Assembly (NCBI GenBank): GCA_900754615.1 | Contig: CAAEDN010000073.1 | Location: 1-23,100 of the forward strand | Source of the DNA: an uncultured Holdemanella sp. | GTDB lineage: Bacteria; Bacillota_I; Bacilli_A; Erysipelotrichales; Erysipelotrichaceae | Direction of reading: 5' to 3' | DNA length: 23,100 nucleotides | In this document: positions 7,208 through 12,845 of the stretch, one piece after another | Layout of the letters: each line of letters begins with the position of its first letter | How positions within the stretch are numbered: position 1 is the first letter of the stretch | Program-made: the position numbers and the translations under genes | Notes under the pieces: generated by a model | What the model saw: only the letters and a program-made list of their open reading frames with translations | What the model was told of the DNA's origin: nothing | Database searches by the model: none

Positions 7208-7228
7208 AACATACTAGAAAAGGCTTAA
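7208..7228 (-). promoter_or_regulatory. Possible TTAAG-type promoter of the alarmone synthetase/two-component operon
   Basis: Minus strand TTAAG (7224-7228), 10 nt, TATGTT (7208-7213), with predicted start near 7201, just before the GGTGAT ribosome site. The box-to-hexamer distance equals that at both sulfotransferase promoters. Only one clear box is present (a weak CTAAC lies 10 bp further up), and the -10 is poor. Confidence 0.35.
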
Positions 7229-7259
7229 AAAAAGTTAGAGAACATCATGCTCTCTAACT
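7227..7259 (-). terminator. Terminator of the sulfotransferase gene
   Basis: A 9-bp perfect stem AGTTAGAGA/TCTCTAACT (7233-7241 with 7251-7259) is followed on the minus strand by six or seven T. The stem contains the stop codon of the upstream gene. It separates the sulfotransferase from the downstream operon. Confidence 0.92.
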
Positions 7260-8807
7260 AAAGTAATATCCTTTATAATCATAATAATAGATTCGATAAA
7301 TAAAACGATTATTTTTCTTAATACTAAATTGTTCTTCTAAATTTCCATCTGTATCATAGATAGATAATAACCCAGCAATACCAGAATCTACGACAATATG
7401 ATTTCCTAAATTCTGTGCACTCGATACATAGGCACTAAATGGAACTTCAAATGAATTCACTAACGTATATGTACTTTCATTTTCATCCACTAAATATTGA
7501 TAGTAATAGGATGTTGTTCCTTCTAAGATGCTTGTTTGGATGCCTTCATTAACCGTCCAATCATAATCCGTTCTTGTCTTTGAATAACCAAAATTGTTGT
7601 CAAACATATACAAATAATATTGACCCGATGCTAGTGAATCATCTTCCATATAGGTTACAGTATGTTGACCACCACTTGTCAAGAAGTCCCCTACTTTTGT
7701 ATATAAATAATCTGAATAGTCTGTATCCTTCCAGAAATCTTCATTTCCAATAATATAATCAATACTAGGATTTGTACTTAATTCATTGATTTTAATAATC
7801 GAACTTGTCTCTCTAGAAGAAAGAATTGCACTGTCATCACTTAGATATTGAAGCGTATTGATATGCATCCAATCCCATTTAGATCCTTCTTTATGATCTG
7901 TACTCTCTTTATAGCTTCCAAATAAATCTTCTAAATCTAACAGCTCTGTTACTTCTTCACTATCCACATCCACTTTAATAATACAGTCTTCAACACTGTT
8001 CTTTTCTTCATTGGTTGCAAGTAGTATCAAGTTTCCATCATTATCAAACTGATAATCATGATGAATAATATAGTTTCCTAAATTATATACATGTTTAACC
8101 ATGCCTAAATGATTCATTGCGACCATACGATGTGTTGAAACACTCATATATAACGTGTGATTCTGCATCAACATACGATGCGAGCGATATCCAATAATAG
8201 GGATTTCCCCACGTAAAATTCCATTCGTATCGTATAAATAGACAAAATCTTGATCATCCGAATCATTTCCTAACAAAGTATAAAGACCATTTCCTAAATC
8301 TTGCTTTGAACCAGATACTCGTTTTAGCTGAATATCTTCATCACCTAGTAAAGATCCCATTTCATAGGTTTTTGTTACACTTTGACTTGTACCATCTTTA
8401 AACGTTGCCGTAAACGTAATTGTATTTGTACAGTTTGGCAACAAGCCAATCAATTGAAATTCATGTTCCTTCTGATATGTCTTAGCTTGATATGCTGAAG
8501 CTGTGAAGTCTGCGTAATTTGCACAGCTTACAGTATAAGTAATTTTAGCTGCTTTCGATGTATTGAAATAAACATACATCGATTGTGTATTTGTTGAAAA
8601 AGGATTGTATTTCATAAATATATTCTGAAGTGTGTAATTTCCATTTCCCTTTTCATTTTCTAAGTTTGATAATGCTTCTTCTTGATATTCACTTGTATAA
8701 ATTGTGCTAACAGAAACTTTAGACTGGTCATCTTTATAAATACCATATCCAATAGTAAGTCCAATAACTAAGATAAATATCACAATAGTTCCGAGCTTTT
8801 TCTTCAT
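7254..8807 (-). CDS. Arylsulfate sulfotransferase (AssT family), membrane-anchored
   Basis: Moves sulfate from a phenolic sulfate ester to another phenol without PAPS, acting outside the cytoplasmic membrane. The 517 residues begin with a hydrophobic anchor (about 6-23), then an N-terminal beta domain (about 60-150), then the propeller-like catalytic part. Residues matching the known AssT active site are visible: H249/H250 (YIIHHDYQF), H315 (WDWMHINTL), R332 (SSRETSS) and H382 (GGQHTVTY). Cysteines occur at about 95, 126 and 275. No DsbA/DsbB-like partner gene adjoins it. The start at 8807 has a GAGGTG ribosome site 8 nt away. Two TTAAG-box promoters and a hairpin/T-tract lie upstream. Confidence 0.9.
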   Translation of the reverse strand: MKKKLGTIVIFILVIGLTIGYGIYKDDQSKVSVSTIYTSEYQEEALSNLENEKGNGNYTLQNIFMKYNPFSTNTQSMYVYFNTSKAAKITYTVSCANYADFTASAYQAKTYQKEHEFQLIGLLPNCTNTITFTATFKDGTSQSVTKTYEMGSLLGDEDIQLKRVSGSKQDLGNGLYTLLGNDSDDQDFVYLYDTNGILRGEIPIIGYRSHRMLMQNHTLYMSVSTHRMVAMNHLGMVKHVYNLGNYIIHHDYQFDNDGNLILLATNEEKNSVEDCIIKVDVDSEEVTELLDLEDLFGSYKESTDHKEGSKWDWMHINTLQYLSDDSAILSSRETSSIIKINELSTNPSIDYIIGNEDFWKDTDYSDYLYTKVGDFLTSGGQHTVTYMEDDSLASGQYYLYMFDNNFGYSKTRTDYDWTVNEGIQTSILEGTTSYYYQYLVDENESTYTLVNSFEVPFSAYVSSAQNLGNHIVVDSGIAGLLSIYDTDGNLEEQFSIKKNNRFIYRIYYYDYKGYYFS

Positions 8808-8827
8808 AAAAAATTCACCTCGGCAAC

Positions 8828-8868
8828 ATTTTATTACGTTTTTCTTAAGATTTCCTTAATTTTCTTAA
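8828..8868 (-). promoter_or_regulatory. Sulfotransferase promoter P2 with three TTAAG direct repeats
   Basis: Minus strand TAAAAT (8828-8833) is preceded, after 10 nt, by TTAAG (8844-8848). Two more copies lie at 8855-8859 and 8864-8868, so the boxes fall on one helix face (11 and 9 bp apart). No TTGACA-like -35 is present. Direct repeats at helical spacing in place of a -35 are typical of activation by OmpR-family regulators. Confidence 0.6.
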
Positions 8869-8894
8869 GTTTTTTTACATTTTATTAAAATGCG

Positions 8895-8964
8895 AAAAAA
8901 AAGAAATAGACAGCTGATTATCATAAGGGCATGAAAAGTATAATCTATTAGAACTGTCTATTTC
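8895..8964 (-). ncRNA. Structured leader/attenuator or small RNA upstream of the sulfotransferase
   Basis: On the minus strand an 11-bp perfect stem GAAATAGACAG (8954-8964)/CTGTCTATTTC (8903-8913) encloses a second stem GATTAT/ATAATC (8940-8945 with 8916-8921) and a small inner TCAT/ATGA pairing. Eight T follow immediately (8895-8902). Promoter P1 would start the RNA within a base or two of the first stem base, so the product would be a hairpin RNA of about 70 nt. It could be a free-standing small RNA, or an attenuator that blocks P1 transcripts from reaching the sulfotransferase gene, which lies downstream on the same strand. Confidence 0.5.
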
Positions 8965-8971
8965 GTTGCAA

Positions 8972-9003
8972 AGTATATAATAGAAACCTTAAACAAACCT
9001 TAA
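8972..9003 (-). promoter_or_regulatory. Promoter P1 with two TTAAG direct repeats
   Basis: Minus strand TTAAG at 8999-9003 and 8988-8992 (11 bp apart, inside an 11-bp near-perfect repeat AAACCTTAAAC/G on the plus strand), then 10 nt, then TATACT (8972-8977). The spacing is identical to P2. The same repeats lie about 20 bp upstream of the plus-strand -10 at 9025, so one regulator could affect both directions. Confidence 0.55.
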
Positions 9004-9021
9004 AGGATTCATTCTCTATCA

Positions 9022-9030
9022 TGTTATAAT
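9022..9030 (+). promoter_or_regulatory. Extended -10 promoter of the LURP-one-related gene
   Basis: TGT-TATAAT (hexamer 9025-9030), 15 nt before the ATG, with no consensus -35. The TTAAG/CTTAA repeats (8984-9005) lie just upstream. Confidence 0.6.
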
Positions 9031-9045
9031 TTAAATGGTGATGAT

Positions 9046-9519
9046 ATGAAATTAATATTTAAACAAAGATTTTTCTCCTGGTTTGACAGTTATGACATTT
9101 ATGATGAGACTGGACACATTGTCTATCAAGTAGAAGGAAAACTTGCATGGGGGCATAAGTTAGTAATCTATGATAGGAGCGGTAATGAAGTGGGTACTGT
9201 ATTGGAAAAAGTAATGACTATACTTCCAAAATTTGAAATCTATAAAAACAATGCATACATAGGATGCCTATCAAAAGAATTATCATTCTTTACTCCACAT
9301 TACAACATCGACTATAATGGATGGCATATTGATGGAACCCTTACAGAATGGAATTATACAATTATCGATGCTAACCATACGCCTGTAGCTATTATAAGTA
9401 AAGAAATATTTAACTTAACAGATACCTACGTGATTGATGTTAAAAATCATGAAAGCGCACTCGATACGCTGATGTTTGTATTAGCCATCGATGCAGAAAA
9501 GTGTTCTAGGAATAGATGA
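9046..9519 (+). CDS. LURP-one-related (LOR/YxjI) family protein
   Basis: The 157 residues match the beta-barrel LOR family (tubby/scramblase-like fold; Bacillus YxjI). The opening KLIFKQRFFSWFDSYDIYDE, the VEGKLAWGHKLVIYD segment, LPKFEIY, ELSFFTPHYNI, GWHIDG and the closing ISKEIF...YVIDV line up with the family pattern throughout. No signal peptide or membrane helix is present. The biochemical role of bacterial members is poorly known; a lipid- or envelope-related role is only suggested by the fold. GGTGATGAT serves as ribosome site. Divergent from the sulfotransferase; its upstream region carries shared direct repeats. Confidence 0.85.
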   Translation: MKLIFKQRFFSWFDSYDIYDETGHIVYQVEGKLAWGHKLVIYDRSGNEVGTVLEKVMTILPKFEIYKNNAYIGCLSKELSFFTPHYNIDYNGWHIDGTLTEWNYTIIDANHTPVAIISKEIFNLTDTYVIDVKNHESALDTLMFVLAIDAEKCSRNR

Positions 9520-9527
9520 TAAAATTA

Positions 9528-9554
9528 TTAGCACTCGCCTCTTGACTGTGCCAA
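9528..9554 (+). promoter_or_regulatory. CIRCE-like operator 1 (HrcA site) over the hsp20 -35
   Basis: TTAGCACTC-N9-CTGTGCCAA: a perfect left CIRCE arm (9528-9536) and a poor right arm (6 of 9), at the canonical 9-nt spacing. It covers the -35 TTGACT. Confidence 0.6.
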
Positions 9555-9570
9555 TCATTTGTACTATGAT
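9542..9570 (+). promoter_or_regulatory. hsp20 promoter
   Basis: TTGACT (9542-9547), 17 nt, TATGAT (9565-9570), with predicted start near 9577, inside the second CIRCE-like site. Confidence 0.8.
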
Positions 9571-9571
9571 A

Positions 9572-9598
9572 TTAGCAGTTAAAAGATTTAAGTGCTAA
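9572..9598 (+). promoter_or_regulatory. CIRCE-like operator 2 (HrcA site) at the hsp20 transcription start
   Basis: TTAGCAGTT-N9-AAGTGCTAA (left arm 7 of 9, right arm 8 of 9 to TTAGCACTC-N9-GAGTGCTAA). It spans the start site and touches the AAGGAGG ribosome site. Confidence 0.75.
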
Positions 9599-9610
9599 GG
9601 AGGATTCAAT

Positions 9611-9997
9611 ATGCGCTATTACCCTAATTATTTTGATGACTTTTTCAATGATACTAAAAAACAAGATACAAACACTGTATTAAGAACAGACATTTATGAA
9701 AAGGATGGATACTATCAAATCTGCATGGAAGTTTGCGGGATTCAAAAAGAAAATATCCAGATTGAATTAAAAGATGGATATTTAAAAATCACAGCGACTC
9801 GTAATATCAACAAAGAAAATACACGTGTGATTCGTCAAGAACGATTTACCGGTTCTTATTCTCGTTCTTTCTATATTGGTGAAGGCTACAAACAAGAAGA
9901 TATCAAAGCTCGTTTTAACAATGGTGAATTATTCATCTTATTACCTACAAAGCCAGTTAAGCGTGAAGAAGAAACAAGATATATCAATATTCAATAG
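9611..9997 (+). CDS. Small heat shock protein, Hsp20/alpha-crystallin family
   Basis: An ATP-independent holdase chaperone that binds unfolding proteins under stress. The 128 residues have a short N-terminal arm (FDDFFND), an alpha-crystallin domain from about residue 25 (RTDIYEKDGYYQICMEVCGI, IELKDGYLKITATR, SYSRSFYIGEG, ARFNNGELFILLP) and a C-terminal I-x-I motif (YINIQ) used in oligomer assembly. The ribosome site AAGGAGG lies 7 nt before the ATG. It is its own transcription unit with a strong promoter, two CIRCE-like operators and an intrinsic terminator, so heat-shock control by HrcA is expected. Confidence 0.95.
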   Translation: MRYYPNYFDDFFNDTKKQDTNTVLRTDIYEKDGYYQICMEVCGIQKENIQIELKDGYLKITATRNINKENTRVIRQERFTGSYSRSFYIGEGYKQEDIKARFNNGELFILLPTKPVKREEETRYINIQ

Positions 9998-10024
9998 TGA
10001 GAGACTTGCGTCCCTCATTTTTTT
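9998..10024 (+). terminator. Terminator of hsp20
   Basis: TGAGAGAC (9998-10005), TTGC loop, GTCCCTCA (10010-10017) with one mismatch, followed by seven T. Confidence 0.85.
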
Positions 10025-10061
10025 GATTATACTTATTGTTAATCAAGTGGAGGTACAAACA

Positions 10062-11468
10062 ATGAATGTATTAGATGAAAATGTTGCGATCTTCAAATAT
10101 TTTGAAGAAATCTCAAAGATTCCTCATGGATCATTTCATGAAGAAAAAATCGCAGACTATGTAGAAAGCTTTGCGAAAGAACATGATTTTAAATATGTTC
10201 GTGATGACATGAACAATGTGATTATTTATAAAGGTGCTACACCAGGCTATGAAGATCACGATACCATCATGTTACAAGCGCATATGGATATGGTTTGCGA
10301 GAAGAACAATGATGTTGATTTTGATTTTGAAACCGATAGCTTAAACCTATATGTAGAGGATGGCTGGTTGAAAGCCAAAGGAACAACATTAGGTGCCGAT
10401 GATGGATTTGGAGTCAGCTACATGTTGTCAATTCTAAGCGATGATACATTAAAGCATCCAAATCTAGAATGTGTATTTACGGTACAAGAAGAAGTGGGTC
10501 TATTAGGATCTATTAATTTAAAGAAAGAATACTTCAATGCCAAAAAGATGATTGGTCTTGATGGTGGGGGTGAAGTTAGCACTTGCACCACAACAAGTGG
10601 TGGGCGCTATGCCTATGTAAATAAAACATGCACTTTTGAAGATGTAGACAAACCAACCTATAAACTTACTATTAAAGGATTAGATGGTGGACATTCAGGT
10701 GCTTGTATCGATAAAGAAAAGGGTAACTCAATCAAAATCTTATTTCGAGTTCTACAGACATTAAAAGATATTCAAATTGTATCCGTAAATGGTGGTCTAA
10801 AAGAAAATGCGATTCCTAGAGAAGCTGAAGCAACTTTCGTTTCAGACATTCAGCCAAATATAAATCAAATCGTGGCTGATTTAAAAACAGAATTTGAATT
10901 TAGTGATAGTAAACTCGACATTCAATTGGAAGAAACAGAGAAAGTCACTCAAGCCTTTACTTCAAAAGATACTAATGAATTAATTACACTATACTATTTA
11001 TTACCAAATGGTTTACAACATAAATCCATGGCCATTGAAGGATTAACATTGGCATCCTTAAACTTAGGTAAGCTAAGAACAGAAGACAATGTTGTGAAAT
11101 GTGCCTTCTGCATTCGTTCCCCATTAGAATCTATGAAAGATGAATTAGGCAACAAGATCAACATGATTGCACAGTTATGCAATGCATCTGAACATGAAGA
11201 TACAAACTTCTGTGGCTGGAACTATGAAGCGAACAGTCCATTAAGAAATAAACTAAAAGAAATCTTAAAAAGACAAGGTGTAGAAATGGAAACCGAAGCA
11301 TCCCACGGAGGTATGGAAACCGGTATTCTAAAAGGATTACTTCCAGATTTAGATATCATCACATACGGACCTATCGCCGAAGGTTGTCATACGCCTGAAG
11401 AAAAACTAAACCTAGAATCTTTTCAAAAAGCCTATAAAAACTTATGCGATTTAATTGCCGAATTGTAA
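10062..11468 (+). CDS. pepD: Aminoacyl-histidine dipeptidase PepD (M20 family)
   Basis: A cytoplasmic zinc dipeptidase with broad specificity, including Xaa-His dipeptides. The 468 residues are full length. M20 metal-site motifs are present: QAHMDMVCE (His/Asp), LGADDGFG (bridging Asp), VQEEVGLLGS (general-base and ligand Glu pair) and the C-terminal GPIAEGCHTPEE (ligand His). GLDGGHSG marks the lid/dimerisation domain. The start at 10062 follows GTGGAGGT by about 8 nt. The reading frame is open upstream through hsp20, but that part is an antiparallel artefact of the other frame. It has its own weak promoter-like TATACT at 10028 and a strong terminator. Confidence 0.93.
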   Translation: MNVLDENVAIFKYFEEISKIPHGSFHEEKIADYVESFAKEHDFKYVRDDMNNVIIYKGATPGYEDHDTIMLQAHMDMVCEKNNDVDFDFETDSLNLYVEDGWLKAKGTTLGADDGFGVSYMLSILSDDTLKHPNLECVFTVQEEVGLLGSINLKKEYFNAKKMIGLDGGGEVSTCTTTSGGRYAYVNKTCTFEDVDKPTYKLTIKGLDGGHSGACIDKEKGNSIKILFRVLQTLKDIQIVSVNGGLKENAIPREAEATFVSDIQPNINQIVADLKTEFEFSDSKLDIQLEETEKVTQAFTSKDTNELITLYYLLPNGLQHKSMAIEGLTLASLNLGKLRTEDNVVKCAFCIRSPLESMKDELGNKINMIAQLCNASEHEDTNFCGWNYEANSPLRNKLKEILKRQGVEMETEASHGGMETGILKGLLPDLDIITYGPIAEGCHTPEEKLNLESFQKAYKNLCDLIAEL

Positions 11469-11493
11469 GAGAAGTCTATACTTCTCTTTTATT
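11468..11493 (+). terminator. Terminator of pepD
   Basis: AGAGAAG (11468-11474), 6-nt loop, CTTCTCT (11481-11487), followed by TTTATT. It begins at the last base of the stop codon. Confidence 0.85.
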
Positions 11494-11496
11494 ATG

Positions 11497-11505
11497 TGCT
11501 ATAAT
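11497..11505 (+). promoter_or_regulatory. Extended -10 promoter of tRNA-Glu
   Basis: TGC-TATAAT (hexamer 11500-11505), 12 nt before the tRNA. It sits inside an inverted repeat TGTGCT (11495-11500)/AGCACA (11511-11516). Confidence 0.65.
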
Positions 11506-11517
11506 ATTTAAGCACAT

Positions 11518-11592
11518 GGCGCGTTCGGCAAGCGGTTAAGCCACAGCCCTCTCAAGGCTGTATCACGGGTTCGAATCCCGTACGCGCTACCA
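11518..11592 (+). tRNA. tRNA-Glu (anticodon CTC)
   Basis: Acceptor GGCGCGT (11518-11524) pairs with ACGCGCT (11582-11588), including a G1-U72 wobble as in Bacillus tRNA-Glu. Anticodon stem CAGCC/GGCTG with loop CTCTCAA gives anticodon CTC. T arm ACGGG-TTCGAAT-CCCGT, discriminator A, encoded CCA. D arm, variable loop and T arm closely resemble Firmicute tRNA-Glu. CTC reads GAG only; a TTC isoacceptor must exist elsewhere. Confidence 0.93.
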
Positions 11593-11602
11593 TTCATCAA
11601 TT

Positions 11603-11637
11603 ACTCCTTTACATAAAGGAGTTTTATTTTTTTATAC
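11603..11637 (+). terminator. Terminator of tRNA-Glu
   Basis: A 9-bp perfect stem ACTCCTTTA (11603-11611)/TAAAGGAGT (11614-11622) with a tight loop is followed by TTTATTTTTTT. Confidence 0.88.
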
Positions 11638-11662
11638 AGATTATATCTTATTTATATCTTAA
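11631..11662 (-). promoter_or_regulatory. 11-bp direct repeat with TTAAG-like promoter geometry
   Basis: The plus strand carries two adjacent 11-bp near-identical units (TTATATCTTAT at 11641 and TTATATCTTAA at 11652). Read on the minus strand this is TTAAG-N6-ATAAG-N10-TATAAA, the same geometry as the sulfotransferase promoters. It would point leftward, antisense to the tRNA-Glu terminator, where no gene lies. It may instead serve the plus-strand peptide gene, or be an AT-rich coincidence. Confidence 0.3.
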
Positions 11663-11726
11663 AATTATATTTTCTCTTTCCGACAAACTGTGTAATATAT
11701 ATTAAGAAAGGACAGATACATTCATA

Positions 11727-11813
11727 ATGCTAGAAGGATTAGGAACATTTTTTATCTCCATAGGAATCGCAAAATTAATTTATGCGTTGTACTTAAGACA
11801 CAAACAAAATTAA
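11727..11813 (+). CDS. 28-residue membrane peptide
   Basis: ATG at 11727 encodes MLEGLGTFFISIGIAKLIYA followed by LYLRHKQN and TAA. One hydrophobic helix (about 5-22) with a basic, hydrophilic C-terminus is the layout of small single-pass proteins and of type I toxin peptides. An AAGAAAGGA sequence is present, but about 15 nt upstream, too far for normal use, so initiation is uncertain. A strong terminator follows immediately, so the region is very likely a transcribed unit. No antisense promoter that would make a classical toxin-antitoxin pair is obvious. Function unknown. Confidence 0.45.
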   Translation: MLEGLGTFFISIGIAKLIYALYLRHKQN

Positions 11814-11838
11814 GTCTAGCAATAGGCTTTTTTATTTT
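11812..11838 (+). terminator. Terminator of the 28-residue peptide unit
   Basis: A 7-bp stem AAGTCTA (11812-11818)/TAGGCTT (11823-11829) with one G-U pair and a GCAA tetraloop is followed by TTTTATTTT. The stem starts within the stop codon. Confidence 0.85.
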
Positions 11839-11842
11839 GGTT

Positions 11843-11870
11843 AAAATAAAAAGTACATCACTAGATGCAC
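11843..11870 (-). terminator. Terminator of the AraC/MazG/HNH-like operon
   Basis: Minus strand GTGCATC/GATGTAC (11864-11870 with 11853-11859, one G-U pair), TAGT loop, then TTTTTATTTT. The stem contains the last codons and the loop holds the stop. Confidence 0.85.
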
Positions 11871-12520
11871 TCTTCAATCTTTCGTTTTTCAAGATACTTG
11901 ATTTTTTCATCATGAACCCATTCTATAATGACACGATAATTAGTCATTAAGAAATCTCTCCATTCCGGTTGAACAACAACTCTTCTTTTAAGACCTCTGT
12001 CATTTTCTATGATATATGGAAGTCTATATTTTTCGTTATAATCTTTGATTGTTTCTATAATATCCTTAGGCCGATTCCAAATTGGATCATTACCACCTAC
12101 ATCCACCAAAAAACTCGATAATAAACGATATGGTGTCTGCATGATCAAAAGCTTCTTATATTCCTTTAAAGCTTCATCATGCTGCTTTACACAAATAATA
12201 ATTTCTTGTTTCGAACAATTCTCAGGCAAATATTTTCGGATGCTTAAAATCGCATTTTCCAATGCGTTTGTACGCTTTTGATGAATCAACGGACCCAAAT
12301 GATATCCTTTTTCGGCCACATCATCATAGGCTAAAGAAATCATTTCATCTAAGATTTCATCAAATTCAATTCTATCCTTATAAATCATTAAATTTAATAT
12401 AGACTCTAACCAATAAAAAGAATAAGAAGAACTCGTAAACTCTAAAATCTTCTCAAAATAATCCAATCGTAGTTCAAAACTATATAAATCTAAGAATTGT
12501 AATCGCTCGACATCTAACAT
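11861..12520 (-). CDS. N-terminal domain of an HNH-nuclease-associated family, nuclease part missing
   Basis: The 219 residues are mostly helical. Segments such as YSFYWLESILNLM, YHLGPLIHQ, TPYRLLSSFL, NDPIWNRPKDII, LPYIIENDRGLKRRV and WVHDEKIKYLEKR resemble, from memory, the N-terminal half of Firmicute proteins of about 350 residues. Those end in a DIDH-type HNH nuclease domain. Here the protein stops directly after KYLEKR, where those continue, and no HNH motif follows in any frame before the terminator. It may be a truncated gene or a stand-alone binding domain. Third gene of the AraC/MazG-like operon, 4 nt downstream of the MazG-like gene. The ribosome site AAGGGT sits unusually close to the ATG. 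Confidence 0.6.
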   Translation of the reverse strand: MLDVERLQFLDLYSFELRLDYFEKILEFTSSSYSFYWLESILNLMIYKDRIEFDEILDEMISLAYDDVAEKGYHLGPLIHQKRTNALENAILSIRKYLPENCSKQEIIICVKQHDEALKEYKKLLIMQTPYRLLSSFLVDVGGNDPIWNRPKDIIETIKDYNEKYRLPYIIENDRGLKRRVVVQPEWRDFLMTNYRVIIEWVHDEKIKYLEKRKIEECI

Positions 12521-12524
12521 ACCC

Positions 12525-12845
12525 TTATTTTATCAGTTCTGTGTACTTTTTAGAAGATGCTTTACACTTTTCTACCGGATATTTCTTCTTATTTTGTTCT
12601 AATTTCATCAACAAAATCTCTTCCATATCCACACCTAGTTTGTTGGCCATTAAAATACAATAATTCATCACATCGGCCAGTTCTTCACAAACATGCTGCT
12701 TATCATATTCATTATTCCATTGAAAACATTCCAACAACTCTCCTGCCTCAATACTAATCGATTTAGCTAAATTTTCTGGATTATGAAATTGATCCCAATC
12801 TCTTTCCTCATTAAACTTTAAGATTTCTTCAACTGCCCTTTTCAT
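12525..12845 (-). CDS. MazG-like nucleotide pyrophosphohydrolase
   Basis: Hydrolyses nucleoside triphosphates to monophosphate and pyrophosphate (house-cleaning; iMazG/RS21-C6-like all-alpha fold). The 106 residues show the metal-binding pair ExxE (GELLECF, E36 and E39) and ExxD (EELADVMNY, E55 and D58), plus the common ending KKKYPVEKCK...KKYTEL. Single domain, unlike the two-domain MazG. The start at 12845 has GGAGGGG inside the end of the AraC gene, overlapping it by 17 nt, so it is translationally coupled to that regulator. It is not part of a MazEF toxin-antitoxin pair despite the name. Confidence 0.88.
   Translation of the reverse strand: MKRAVEEILKFNEERDWDQFHNPENLAKSISIEAGELLECFQWNNEYDKQHVCEELADVMNYCILMANKLGVDMEEILLMKLEQNKKKYPVEKCKASSKKYTELIK

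Noticed and set aside
9876..10061. N-terminal extension of PepD
   Set aside because: It overlaps hsp20 in another frame and lies before the strong GTGGAGGT ribosome site; family members start at MNVLDEN-like sequence.
12525..12845. MazEF-type toxin-antitoxin pair
   Set aside because: MazG-like pyrophosphohydrolases are unrelated to MazF, and the neighbour is neither MazE- nor MazF-like.
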